Shown here piece after piece: positions 1-10,635 of a stretch of DNA of 64,000 nucleotides. The position numbers and the translations under genes were made by a program. The stretch covers positions 2,356,001 to 2,420,000 of the forward strand of contig JACONQ010000002.1 in NCBI GenBank assembly GCA_014281115.1, in the 5' to 3' direction. The notes beneath the pieces were generated by a model. It was given only the letters and a program-made list of their open reading frames with translations, was not told the origin of the DNA and made no database searches. Within the stretch, counting starts at the first letter, position 1. Every line of letters begins with the position of its first letter. Source of the stretch: Laburnicola sp. R22_1. Taxonomy: Eukaryota; Ascomycota; Dothideomycetes; Pleosporales; Didymosphaeriaceae.

Positions 1-2351
1 AGTCCATACCAAGGTAGATGGATAGGGTAATATTCGACCACAAACATTCCGATGGCAGTCATACTGACCCCCGTGACGATGTACCAGAGTATTGGTACGT
101 CGTCGTATCTCCGCATTAGCCGGTTGTGCACGTCTTCGGCAGTAAGTAGATCTTCTAGCACGGGCTCTGACGAGGTGCTCAATCTCTCTGTCCTGGAAGA
201 GCTAGTTCGATCAAACTCTCCGGAGGTGTCCTGCAAAGGTTCGTAGTTGGCGCCGCGCTCTCTCCGAATTTGCGCCCACGAAAGACGCCATTGCTTTAGT
301 ATGTCTTTTCCATGCCAAACAGCTGTGTGCGATATCAAAGCTGTCAAAGCAGCGAACTGAAGAGCATAGCTCAACACGTAGGTGATGGGAAGAAACACGC
401 GGCTATATTTCTCGTACGCCTCTTTGTCGAATAAAAAATCGTCGGTGAGGATTTTGCTAACATCGAATGGCTTGCCACGATTGTCGAAGACTGCAGTTGA
501 TAATATCGGCATGTAGGAAGAATACATCACGTTGCTGTAGTCTACCAGGATGTCAGCATGCTGCGACTAGACATCCGGGGGCGCGTACACATCACAGGGG
601 CGAGTATCCACATGACCACAACAAGGCCGCCGAGGATGTTCAGGGCCGCCCAGAATGGAACAATGAGGGGAGATCCGATATATGCGATTTGCGCCCAGTC
701 AAAAGTCACTGGGAACAAGCCCAGGCCAGAAGAGACTCCAAACTACAACGATTAGTAGCTGTTTGCTGGTAATGGGCATCGGTCTTACTAGATTCGCGAT
801 TACGACGTTTTTCGGTGCAAACCACGTTATGACACTAAAGTAACTCAAGGCAGGCATAAGAAGTCCAGGCAGAAAGTAGAATGCGACAGCGCCAAGGAGA
901 ACGCGTACGAAGAACTTGGATGGTGAGATTGTCCAACCATTAGCCGGCTTGTTCTCATCTTTGTGTAGCGCGGTGAACATAGTAGCGGGCACAAGCGTAC
1001 CGGGCCATATCATGCCGCTTGGTCGAACAAGATACTGCCGTGTAAGCCCAGCAAGTGCATAACCGAGGATTTGGGATGATAACGTGAGCAAGATCTGATA
1101 CACGACACCGAGATCTTGATGGTAAAACTTGGTTTGTTCGACGATGACCTGGTTCCTGCGTTAGCGTTGTGTTCTGAACGCTCTCAAGCTCACGTGAATA
1201 CTAACATCTGTCGCGAATGCAAATCCAAAGGATACATTGCTGCTAATATACACGCAGCAATGTTCTTTTAGATTCCAACGACCTTGTGCCAGCCAAAGTC
1301 GACATCTTGTCCTGTAGGAAAGCGTAGAAGGAATTACGCGAGCATTGTACGTCGAACCGCCTCTCGACTGCAGACATCCATTTTCAAAGGTCTCTTCCGG
1401 GTCGTATGCACGTTTGAGAAGTTGGTCCCATAAGAGACCAAGTGGATGAACAAGCAGAAGAGCTATGATGGGCGAAATGCTAACGCTGGGGTATCTCAGA
1501 GAAAAGAATAGATTGGTAGACGATCCAAGTATCGCAAATAATATCGAGAGGATCCACATCCGTGGCGTGTTGATGGACACTGTGAAGTCGTCGCTGGCGC
1601 CAACGGCTGCTCGCACTTCAGGATGAGGCGAATTTTCCAAGGGTAGGCCGTTGGCTTTGCTGTCAGGTATATCTTCCGACTCTGATGATTCATCGCTTCC
1701 TAATCCTTCCATCTGGCTGTTGGTGGAAGATGAGTGGGGACTTTTAAGAATATGTGGCACAGGAATCCCAGACGTCGTAACACCGCCATTGTTGAATTGT
1801 GCTTCTAGAAGCGGTTGTTCTTGGCCATCGAGTGCTCCATCAACAGGCGTGCTACTGCTGTCATCTCGAGTGCGCCGCCGTGCGCGCGATGTCGTGAAAG
1901 CCGGCTCGCTCCGGATCGACTCGTCCTGGCTGGACTCCACACGCGTCTGACGGTTCGCAGGTTCGCTGTTCCGGAGCTTGCTCTTTCCCTTTCTTTTGCG
2001 TTTTTGCAGAAAACTGGTCACATGATCGTCCGTGTCGTCCGGACTGGAGCTGACGGACAAGATGGGGAGCCCGCCATATGATCCGGTTCCCTGGCCCGGG
2101 GAGGAGCGCACCAACAGCGGCGCGCGAGACATTCCTGCGTCGTCGGAGCCGGGCGAGAGTGCAGGAAGCTGTGGCGTACCTGTGCTGTCGTCATGGGAGC
2201 TGGAGCCGTGGTTCCGCGGTGTATGGTGGAGAGGACGAAGCTCGTAGTTGGCTGCCTGCGCAGACTGGGCCCTTGTTTCGCGTACAAACGAGCGTGGCTG
2301 AGTGGGAACGGCGGGATCAGCCTCTGGCCGCGGGAAGCGGACGTTGGCCAT
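1..2351 (-). CDS. OPT-family oligopeptide transporter, 3' end beyond window
   Basis: Proton-coupled oligopeptide transporter of the OPT family, a multi-pass membrane protein. The ATG at 2351 opens a disordered Ser/Pro-rich N-terminus of about 260 residues. OPT core follows, with NTPRMWILSILFAILG, then FFSLRYPSVSIS, WLAQGRWNLKEH, SNVSFGFAFATD and, in exon 2, RQYLVRPSGMIWPGTLV. Exons read 2351-1206, 1148-789, 708-589 and 541 to beyond base 1; exon 4 contains NVMYSSYMPILS and stays open to the edge. Introns 1149-1205 and 542-588 join in phase. The join across intron 709-788 is off by one base: exon 2 ends at CTA before GTAAGA, but exon 3 needs an extra G to read VTFDWAQIAYIG. The long polar N-terminus exceeds the usual family length. 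Identity is secure; the junction is a possible one-base deletion. Confidence 0.88.
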
Positions 2352-2679
2352 TTGTACAACGTGCTGGCGACAGAGACATCACACAGAAGAGGCTAGCAGC
2401 ATGGGGTGTACAGGTCGAGTGACTTATCAGATCTTTTGATAACCGGCTACACCCGCAGTCGCCGCGGCACGATGCCTCCTGCGATGCAGCCGACGTCACG
2501 CCGGCGCTGCATCATGCCACCCTTTGCATGCATAGCCGATGGCTATTCGTGCAGCCAAATCAGACATATGCAGTTGAATTAGATAATGCTGCCACGGAAC
2601 GGGATGAGACTTGGTGTTTCGATTACAGTCATGTACAACAAGTATACGTCGCAGCGCCTCCCTCTAGCGGGTGCCCGCT
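2352..2679. other. Intergenic, OPT 5' side / bcs1 3' side
   Basis: About 330 bases between the OPT start codon and the bcs1 stop. Presumably holds the OPT promoter and bcs1 terminator. I see no repeat or coding signal in it. Confidence 0.5.
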
Positions 2680-4193
2680 CTATGGTACACCAACGTGTCC
2701 TGCCAGATCCACATGGTCGTCGCGCCGAGTGCGACCAGCCGTGAGACCCTCGACCATGCTGATGGCGCCCTCGATATCGTCCTTGTTGTACAGGAACAGC
2801 CCCTGGAGGGCTGCCGTGCTCACCGAGTCTGCAAGGCCAAGCTGTTTGACCTTGGCCAAAAACCTCTGCTTGCCCGCACCGTCACCGTCAAACTCAGCGT
2901 AGAAGCGATCCCACAGCTGCTCGATCTGGTATTCAGTCGCTTCGCCAAGCCGCACAGTCATATCGACGCGGCCCGGCCGAATGAGCGCCTCGTCGAGTCG
3001 CTCGACATGGTTCGTGGTTAGAAAGATGATGCGCTCTTCGCCGCTAGCAACCCCATCAAGAGCGTTCAACAGGCCAGAGAAGGTGACATTTGCGCCCGCA
3101 TAGCCATCGGGCTCGCGCTTTTGGCGATTTGCGAAAGCTACATCGACGTCCTCAAGCAAGACTATGGTCCTGGGAGGAACCTTACTCAGAAGATGACTCA
3201 ATCGATCGTCGGTCAACCCACGCTCGCTGACGTTGAGTATGGCGATGTTGAAGTCTAGGTGGCCAGCCAGAGCCTGAATAAACGAGCTCTTGCCTGTGCC
3301 TGGCGGTCCGTACAACAGGTAACCGCGCCTATACGGTATGCCCCGATCAAGGTACCAAGTTCGCGCCGCAATGAAGGATTGTACGTCTTGCACAATCTTT
3401 TCCTTGACACCACGCTCCAGAATGACCGACGCCAAAGGGCGCTTGCGCTTTGCGTCTCCAAATGGCTGCCAGTTAGGCCCCATGGCATTGTATATGATTG
3501 TCTTTCCCTCCTGCATCTGCTGGTGCATCTCGTGGGCTTCGCCGAATATGCGCTCGAACACGTTGCGCTGGGAGTAGAGCGTTGTCATTGTGATGGTCTC
3601 GAAGGGCACGCCCGTCGATATGTTGAATGCCTTCTCTCGCTGCCTGTCAACGAGAATGAACGAGCTTCCATAGCGCAGAATGTGCTTGCCGTGGCCTGGG
3701 ACGAAAGAAAAGTGCGCGGCATGTGACGGGCCGGTCGCGGGCTGGATGGTCTCGACCTGCAGGTGGTGCAGACGCGGATTAAGACGGCGAACCAGCGACG
3801 AGAGCAGGCCGGAACGCGAGGGTGGCGGGCCGCTGGCGAGCTGGGTGCGGTGGAAGTTGGTCATCCATAGCAGCAGCCACGGGTATGCGTGGTCGCGGTG
3901 TGTGATTTCGAGGTCGACAAGCATGCGGCGGCGCAGCAGCGAGGCGCCCTGCACGAGGCCTTTCTGGCCGATACGCGCTGCGGTTGCAAGCGCTGCGAGA
4001 CCGAAGCCCTATGGCGGTCGTGAGCACAGTTCCAGTTCAGCAGCGGGCACAGGCATACGGCGGTAAAGAAGGGGTTGCCGGTCAGTTGGGCGAGGTAGGA
4101 GCTGAGGCCGTCGCCGCCCTCGACACCCTCGACGGGCGCATGCTTTGCCAGCTGCTGCGATGGGCTGGGCGGGATGCGGTTGGGGGTGTCCAT
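2680..4193 (-). CDS. bcs1: Mitochondrial AAA ATPase chaperone Bcs1
   Basis: Inner-membrane AAA protein that translocates the folded Rieske iron-sulfur protein during respiratory complex III assembly. Two exons, 4193-4059 and 4008-2680, with a 50-bp intron 4009-4058 (GTATGC..CATAG), give 487 residues. The N-terminus has the hydrophobic stretch GFGLAALATAARIG (about residues 46-59) typical of Bcs1, followed by the BCS1-specific region (HAYPWLLLWM; KRKRPLASVILERGVKEKIV). The AAA module has Walker A GPPGTGKS (about 279-286), Walker B IVLLEDVD (about 327-334) and the ALIRPGRVDM segment with arginine-finger residues. The reading frame extends upstream of 4193, but only with a GTG, so the ATG at 4193 is chosen. 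Fungi carry several BCS1-like paralogues; the hydrophobic N-terminus and the standard length favour the true mitochondrial form. Divergent from the RRM gene at 4716. Confidence 0.92.
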
Positions 4194-4291
4194 CACCACC
4201 GAGGAGCTGCGCGACGACGCCGCAAATCTATGGGCGCTTCCCACGCGACAGCGCTAGCTCAAAGCGGCAGAAGGGCCAAGGGTGAGCACTG

Positions 4292-4323
<32 letters not shown>

Positions 4324-4715
4324 CAAAGGGAACACGGGCTCTCTCCCATCCGTGCCACGGCGTCAAAATTCATATCCACGCTGCCACAGCGCGAGGAGGC
4401 TCGCTGGCCAGCAGCAGATATCACTGCAGACTCGACGGCACGAGCCAGTGCCGACAGGCAGCTATCTCTGCATAGTTGCAGGCTTGCAGCTACGGCTCCC
4501 CTCCTGGGCGCGTCCCAGGAAGCCGGGGAAGGAGCCAGGCTAGCGCCCCAGTGCGGCGGAAAGCGCGATGGAAACATTGGAAAGCGCGATGCAGTGATGG
4601 AGCTTGGGCCATGCTCGACTGCGTCAAACACTCCACCTTTCTTGGATTCCCTCGCCCTCTGCACTCTTCTCCGTACTTGCAAGGCGCTCGTCGGCCTTGG
4701 ACGCCCTCCCTCACC
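4194..4715. promoter_or_regulatory. Shared divergent promoter with CAG microsatellite
   Basis: This 522-base spacer separates the start codons of bcs1 (minus) and the RRM gene (plus), so it must contain both promoters. Near 4293-4326 it has a CAG trinucleotide tract of about ten units. Open frames across it are low-complexity products of that tract and are not genes. No TATA box is evident. Confidence 0.55.
4293..4326. repeat. (CAG)n microsatellite
   Basis: About ten CAG/CAA units in tandem, lying between two divergent genes, about 100 bases upstream of the bcs1 ATG. Length polymorphism between strains is likely. Confidence 0.9.
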
Positions 4716-6211
4716 ATGGCGACCGTCACCATTGGTAGATCCTATTTTGAAGCCCTGATGCGTCGGTGAGTGCTGCGAACGAGTGCTGTGCCGTATCCTA
4801 TGATTAATTGCTGATTGCTTCCTAGAGCTGAATTTGTGAGTCGCCGCAGACATGCATGCCCACTTTCCCCTTCCGATCGCTCATCTCATCCTGACAGCAT
4901 GCTTCCGGTCAAGAATTCGATACCACTCCAAGTCTGTCCAACAACGTGACAATCTCCAAGGCCGAGCACGACTATCTGTTTCAAGCTGTGCGAGAGTACA
5001 GTACGTTCTGTCAACATTCCGCAGTCCTCCAAGTCCAAGGTGCTTGTCTGACGTAAAGCAGATCTACTCAAGGGCGCACTATTCCGCGGTGGACTGACGG
5101 CCGAGACTCTGGAAACCCTACTATCTGGCGAGAGTGATAGCCGCCATGAACCGACGGCCTGCGTGAGCCAACCCAACGCATGGGACGACATGTTCGTACG
5201 CCCGCACTCCGTACCTGTTACGATGAGTCGTCCCCGTCCAGAAGACCACTCCCCGAACTCGGACAACACTGCGGTGGGCGAAGTTGTTGTTCAGCCCAGA
5301 AAGCTCTCTCAACCTCACAACAGGGCATACAGCTATGGTCAGCTCGATTCTTTAGATATGTCAGAAAAAGAAGAGGAGGTCAACGAGTCGGCCCAGCGTG
5401 TCCCCGTACACAATCAGCGCACTGTCCTCATCAGCAACCTTTCGGATCGGACTACACACAAGGATTTGGTTGGCATTGTTCGCGGTGGAAGAGTGCTAGA
5501 TATCTTCCTTCGCAACGATCGCTCAGCTACCATCTCGTTCGTTGAAGGAGCAGCTGAGTTCTTGGCTTACGCGAAGCGTAAAGACATCTACTTGCATACG
5601 AAGCGACTTGAGTTCCGCTGGAATGACAGACAGTTTCACGTACCACCGCATGTGTTGAACAAGATCGCCAGCGGAGCCAGCCGAAACCTGGTCGTGAGAG
5701 GTGCACGCGGGAAACTCTCGCCAGATCAGATTCGGGACCACCTTGATCATATCCACAACCTCGTCGTAAGTGATCCCAGGACAATCACTGTCAGGTAAAT
5801 TTGCTAACCACACATACACTTGCAGGTTCTCGACATCTACCTGAAAGGTAGCGATGCGTATATCTCCACGAACTCGATCCACAACGCCTTGTTTGCTAGA
5901 ACTTGTATGATGTCGCGGACCGCATATAAGGGCTTGAGGATAGACTGGTTAGTTACTACATGTGCAGCCCTATGGCATATACTCATCTATGATCTTATAG
6001 GTATCCCGATGAGTGTGCTGCGCCCCTGCCACGACCAACGACAAAAGTCCAAGTGTCCACTGCAACTGCCCCGATCAAACCAATGCCGATTACCAACCGA
6101 TATACCCTTCTGGAAACCGGATCCGAGCTAGAGTCTGATTCAGACGACGGTTCATACGTGACGAACGGCATCAGAATCAGCAACCAATGGGCTGATGCTG
6201 CGGTGGCCTGA
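4716..6211 (+). CDS. Two-RRM RNA-binding protein, Nrd1/Mrn1-like
   Basis: RNA-recognition-motif protein of the fungal family annotated as negative regulator of differentiation 1 or RNP-domain protein. Six exons (4716-4765, 4826-4835, 4898-5000, 5062-5765, 5826-5947, 6001-6211) total exactly 400 codons, giving 399 residues. The start TCACCATGG fits a good context. The N-terminal helix reads MATVTIGRSYFEALMRRAEF. RRM1 covers about residues 137-205 (RTVLISNLSDRTTHKDLV, then ATISFVEGAAEFLAYAKR). RRM2 covers about 222-290 (RNLVVRGARGKL to ALFARTCMMSRTAYKG). It ends with an acidic ESDSDDGSY tail. The second exon is only 10 nt and encodes the conserved R-A-E-F. Family length is commonly 400-500 residues. 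Role inferred: post-transcriptional control; the RNA target is unknown. Confidence 0.9.
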
Positions 6212-7005
6212 GAATTTGCTTTTCCGAGCTTAGACCGCCTGCATCACGCTTTCCTCTCAGTTCTCTGTGTGGTGCTCGGACGCATCGACAAGGTGGTAGC
6301 AAGCTCCATTGATGGTGGAAACATGACGGTCCAACCGGTTTGGGACTGAAAAATGCTTGTTCATGGCCTTTGATTTCTTAATTTTCGCTTGGTATCACCA
6401 TTAGCGGCATTGATACGTTGATCGGTCTCCCTTGGTAGATGTCAGGAATTTCCTAGTCAGTATTCATCCTGGAATCGGACGTATTTGCTGTTCGAGTCGA
6501 GTCTTGGGTTTCTCTCACATACCTTTCTATGGGCACGCGCCGGGGGCTAGGTTTCTTGGGCAAGGCATTTTCCAGCATTCCACAAACCTTTCTGTTTTTC
6601 ATTTCGATCTGCTATATTTTTTCTTCAGCATAGATACCCCGTCATACGACGACTTGCGACGAAGTCTGCAATTCACTTTCTGCGGAGATTTTCTCCGGTT
6701 CATCCAGCCCTTCCTTTTACTCTAATTTAACATGTTCTTATGTTTTACGTAAGGTTCTCTCCAGTCGTGGAACTTTATGAAGGGCACGATTAGGTAGCTA
6801 AGACTACAGATTTATTAGCATCGGGGGAATCTCGATCCGCTGTTGGGGAGATCGGCATTAAGCCGTCAGCTAACTCCGCAGCAGGGCTACCTTATAGACC
6901 ACTCTCCTTGCCATTGCCTCCAGTTCACACTCAAATGATCGCATCTTCAAAAATAGCGACATCAGATCACGTCAACTCCACTTTTTGTGCTCGCGACGGC
7001 CAGCC
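6212..7005. other. Intergenic, mostly RRM-gene 3' region
   Basis: About 790 bases. The first half is T-rich and probably the 3' UTR of the RRM gene; the second half lies upstream of the EthD gene. The open frame at 6432-6725 has no protein-like composition. Nothing else seen. Confidence 0.5.
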
Positions 7006-7434
7006 ATGACCTACACACTCATCCTCCACGCCCCCCGCAAACCAGACCTCAGCCCCGAAGCATTCAAACACCACTGGGAAAACATCCACATCCCGCTCCT
7101 CAAATCGCTCGTCGGATACGACTTCCCGCTTTCCCACACACGGCACTACATCGATAGATCCTCCAGCTCTACAGCCAATTCAGCTTCAACCGCTTCAGAG
7201 AGTCTCCCTGAAATCGGCGACTTTGATGGCGTAGCTGTGTTGACGTTTGCGAATAAAGCGCACTACGAGAGGATGACGGGGAAGTTGGCGGATGCGGAGA
7301 AGAGGCGGGTGATAGATGGGGATTTGGAGCTGTTTTTGGATTTGGAGAGGGTGAGGAGTGTGGTTGTTGGGGAGACGAGGGCGACGGGGAGGGATGGGGG
7401 GATGGTGGGGTGGAGGTTTGTGGGGAGTGTATGA
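7006..7434 (+). CDS. EthD-domain protein
   Basis: Single-exon gene of 142 residues in the EthD family, small dimeric alpha/beta-barrel (ferredoxin-like) proteins. Several fungal members act in polyketide tailoring or decarboxylation; the bacterial founder is linked to ether degradation. MTYTLILHAPRKPDLSPEAF is followed by HHWENIHIPLLKSL, the typical LxR..lspeeF..HW...H.pl pattern, and FDGVAVLTFANKAHYERM in the second half. The frame is open upstream to 6985, but only from TTG, so the ATG at 7006 is used. A Ser/Thr/Ala loop (about residues 46-62) is an insertion. No biosynthetic cluster surrounds it, so the substrate cannot be inferred. Confidence 0.8.
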   Translation: MTYTLILHAPRKPDLSPEAFKHHWENIHIPLLKSLVGYDFPLSHTRHYIDRSSSSTANSASTASESLPEIGDFDGVAVLTFANKAHYERMTGKLADAEKRRVIDGDLELFLDLERVRSVVVGETRATGRDGGMVGWRFVGSV

Positions 7435-7861
7435 GGGGTTGGGTGGGTTGAGGGTTATTTCATAGTGTGTTCTGAGATATGGTTGTTTTGGAGGTCTTTG
7501 CTGAGTTTGGTTATTTTTCTTGCCTTGGTGACGTTTCTAGGTGTGCAAATGCTGAAATGATGTGTTCTATGCCATAGGTACCTATGGTATCTCTATTTCA
7601 CCCCACGGCCATTCCTTTCGTTCAGCCTGAGCTCGTACTTATTCGACTCGCAAAAGAGCTCACTGTATGCTCGCTCCCCTCATGACCCCACAACCTGACC
7701 CTGGCACAGCTAGCGCGCACTTCTATCTCCGCGCCGTGCATTAACGCCGCATCTCCACTTCCCAACCATCAATTGATCACCCGAACAAGCGATCACGCAA
7801 CACGACGAACAACTACCAGCTTCCGCATTCGTCCCGTACTTTCGCGCCTGTGTTCCCAAGC
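7435..7861. other. Intergenic, nitrilase promoter
   Basis: About 430 bases. The last third contains the pyrimidine-rich leader of the nitrilase gene. No repeat or open gene recognised. Confidence 0.45.
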
Positions 7862-9139
7862 ATGGCAGCAATCGTAAAGGTAGCTGTTATACAGCTGTAT
7901 CCAAAGGTACCTTATACGCCGCCCAAGAGTGTTTCGTCATTTTGACAGGCTATAGCCGATGCAACTCGAGCACAACTTCAATAAAGCGGCGCAATATATA
8001 AGGAGTGCAGCTGCACAGGGAGCGGAATTGGCGGTCTTGCCTGGTATTTTCCCCTCTTGTTTGACGGTGTCCATTATTTCCACAAACTTTACGCATCATC
8101 TTATCAGAAAAAGAAACCCAATGTTTGAACTCACCTTTCCCAACGACCTTATTCCCTTCCGTTGTTCTTGATAACCCATTCAAAACTAATCAACAGACAT
8201 ACAGAATACCACCTCACCAACTGGCTCCCTAAAGACCCAGCTTTCCTCGGCCTATGCGACCAATGGGTAACGTACCTAAACAAATACAAAGACCTTGCCA
8301 AAGAATGCAGAATCTGCATCCAGCCCGGCACCATCGTCGAGTCGCACCCACAGGAAGCAGCACACGAGAACAAGCTCCTCAACGTAGCTTACTTCATCGA
8401 CCACGAGGGCGAGATCCGCGGGAAATACGTCAAGAAGAATCTATGGTATGTAGATGCCCCATAGAACTCCTTCTTCAGATTATCGTGTCCTTGGGACTAG
8501 CAAAGGACCGACTCATATGACATGCCAGGCACCCCGAACGCGAGCATCTAACAGGCAGCGGAAGAGACGTGCACGAAGTCTTCGACACGCCCATTGGCAA
8601 AGTCGGCATGCTCATCTGCTGGGACTGGCCTTCCCCGAAGCCTTCCGCGAACTCATCGCCCAGGGCGCTAAGATTATCATCGCGCCTACGTTCTGGACGC
8701 TGAATGATTGTAGTGCAGCGGGGTTGGCGCTGAATCCCACGTCGGAAGCTCTCTTCTTGGACTCGATGCTCACGGCTAGAGCGTTTGAGAATACGTGCGG
8801 TATGCTAAGCATTTCATTTGCCTGCGCCTGATTTTCTTCTTTATTGCCTACTTCCTGGGAACGATACTAAGACTTAGGATTGAAATAGCCGTCGTCTTCG
8901 CCAATGCAGGCGGCCCACCCGGCCGAGGCTACGCCGGCCTCTCGCAAGTCGTCGTCCCCTTCATCGGGCCCCTGACGCGCATGGGCAGCTGCACAGAGGG
9001 CATGAGCGTTGTGGATATCGACATGCAGATTCTGGAGGACGCGGAGGAGAATTACGGAATTAGGACTGATTTGGCGAGGGAGGATTGGCATTATGATTAC
9101 AGGCACTCAGCGGCGGAGAAGGTCAAGGAGAGGCTGTGA
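7862..9139 (+). pseudogene. Carbon-nitrogen hydrolase (nitrilase superfamily), frameshifted
   Basis: Amide or nitrile hydrolase of the carbon-nitrogen hydrolase superfamily. Exons 7862-7906, 7956-8043, 8205-8445, 8529-8799 and 8889-9139 join with good GT..AG introns. The Glu-Lys-Cys triad can be read: Glu in LAVLPEYHLTNW (across intron 2), Lys in GKYVKKNLWHPE (across intron 3), Cys in GMLICWD at about 8611-8625. Immediately after CWD the frame breaks. GGGACTGGCCTTC needs one more C to continue as DLAFPEAFRELIAQGAK in the family. Counting one added base gives exactly 299 codons (298 residues), the normal length. As written, the product stops soon after the catalytic Cys. Either a real recent pseudogene or a consensus error; every other splice and residue looks functional. 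Confidence 0.85.
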
Positions 9140-9166
9140 CTCGGTTATGTTGGGCGTGTGGAAGTA

Positions 9167-9671
9167 CTATACGACGACACTTACAGTAGAGTCAGCGTTA
9201 ATATCGCTCATCCTGGGGTAACAGAACCGCCAGACTTCTCCTAAGTAGTACCACAGAAGTAACCGCACCAACTTCGATATCTCAACCGCATAATCCCTCT
9301 TCCGCATCCTCTTCACCTCCTCCCTACTCTTCCCCTCAAAGTTCTCTTCCCGATACGCAGCCGGTCGCTCCGCCTCCGCAAACGCCGGGAACGACGTAAG
9401 ACTCTCTGTGCCGGCTCGCGTGTTGGAGCTGGAGCTGGCATTGCGGTGGGCGTGGTTGGAGGAGGAGTGGTGCAGTGGGCGCGGCGCGTCGCTTGAGTGG
9501 CGGGTTGATTCGGAGGAGGCTTTTGAGTGGGGAGACGAGGGGGCGCGGGCGGGCGGGGAGGGTTTTGCTGTTGTTGTTCTTGTTGTTGGTGTGTGTGTGT
9601 GTGGCAGTGGAGGTGTGGAAGAGTTCGCGGGTGGTGATGTTCGGGTGGGGAATTTGGTCTGTTGTTGTCAT
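9167..9671 (-). CDS. Hypothetical protein, 5' end unresolved
   Basis: An open minus-strand frame without its own ATG, so easily missed. It reads from about 9667 through a Ser/Pro-rich stretch into a protein-like C-terminus: SFPAFAEAERPAAYREENF, then GKSREEVKRMRKRDYAVEI, KLVRLLLWYYLGEVWRFC, ending at a TAG at 9167. It is convergent with the nitrilase, with 27 bases between stops. A good N-terminus (MTTTDQIPHPNITTRELF) sits at 9671 in the neighbouring frame. A CA/AAC repeat near 9590-9630 lies between the two frames, so a repeat-length change or an unseen intron may separate them. No family recognised; the C-terminal Leu/Trp/Tyr-rich helix could be amphipathic. Confidence is low for exact structure, moderate that something is encoded. 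Confidence 0.4.
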
Positions 9672-10311
9672 TTTTGTGGTGGTGAGGTTCTGCGCGTGTC
9701 GTGTATGTGCGTATGCGTGTGCGCGCGTAGGTATGTGTATACGTGTCTCTTGTAGGCCCTCTCATGGTAGGATAAGTAGATATTCGACTCTCCTAATCGA
9801 CTCGCCCAGCTCTCAATCAAATCAGCCACGCAAAGTAAAAAAGTCGACTAGTAGATAACCTTCAACTACGTCCATCAATCCCTTCTCCCACAAATATACC
9901 CCTTCCGTCCCTCCCTCCCGCCGCGACGTCATCCCAGCGCCATCGCCAGCAACTCCCACGCCCCTTTGTCCATCCCGCCCCGGAACAGGCAACGATGAAC
10001 AGCCAATGAGCGATCAGCGCCCCAGCCCCATGCAGGAACAGCATCGCGATTGCCTATTGCGGGCCAAACGGGTTTCAGCGGACGCATGCGGGAATGAGTG
10101 AGACACCATGATTCACTACTAACATGGCCAATGTGGATGAGTGAGGGCTTGTATCGCGGAACGTCTTTGGAACCTGCAGGTGGAATTTTTTGATGATGCA
10201 GGAACATTTCTGATAGCCCAGAGGCACATACATGTCGCCAAATATAATGGTGGTACAAGCAAGCCTACCAGTACCTACCTACCCAAACTATACCCCTCCA
10301 CAGCGTCCTGG
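9672..10311. other. Intergenic with GT-rich low-complexity DNA
   Basis: About 640 bases. The left part is rich in GTGTGT/GCGTGT. The rest shows no convincing gene; frames here are short and compositionally random. Confidence 0.4.
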
Positions 10312-10635
10312 TCAACGCGCAAAACAGCCCTTAACCATACTCCCAAACCGTCTAGTACTGCTCTCCCTCTGATCCCGCCCATACCTCTGCATCTCCACGC
10401 ATGTCGGCGCATTGAACTGCCCGCCCAGTCTACGTATTTCAGGCTGAGATATCGACGATTGGACGCTCGGACATGACGTCGTGGAGCTAGACGATGTTGT
10501 GGGGTGTATATGGGATGGTGATGGCGAGTGGGGGTGTGCACGGCTTTGTGGGCGTGGTGGTGAGGTGGGGATGTAAAAAATGGAGTTGAGTGTTGAACTT
10601 GTTGCGGATGGTGTTATTGGGGTGGGGGCGTACAT
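10312..10635 (-). CDS. Small Ser/Pro-rich hypothetical protein
   Basis: Single-exon frame of 107 residues from an ATG at 10635. The N-terminal two thirds are Ser/Thr/Pro/His-rich and disordered (for example SPSPSHIHPTTSSSSTTSC). The C-terminus is charged and more ordered-looking (EIRRLGGQFNAP, then VEMQRYGRDQRESSTRRFG). No signal peptide, membrane segment or known domain seen. Function unknown; it could be an exon of a larger gene. Confidence 0.4.
   Translation of the reverse strand: MYAPTPITPSATSSTLNSIFYIPTSPPRPQSRAHPHSPSPSHIHPTTSSSSTTSCPSVQSSISQPEIRRLGGQFNAPTCVEMQRYGRDQRESSTRRFGSMVKGCFAR

Noticed and set aside
4254..4853. Long frames on both strands over the CAG tract and intergenic DNA
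   Set aside because: They are poly-Gln, poly-Ser or poly-Cys translations of a microsatellite between two divergent genes, with no conserved text.
9408..9858. Plus-strand frames rich in Val/Gly/Cys
   Set aside because: They are antisense to the likely minus-strand hypothetical and translate GTGTGT low-complexity DNA.
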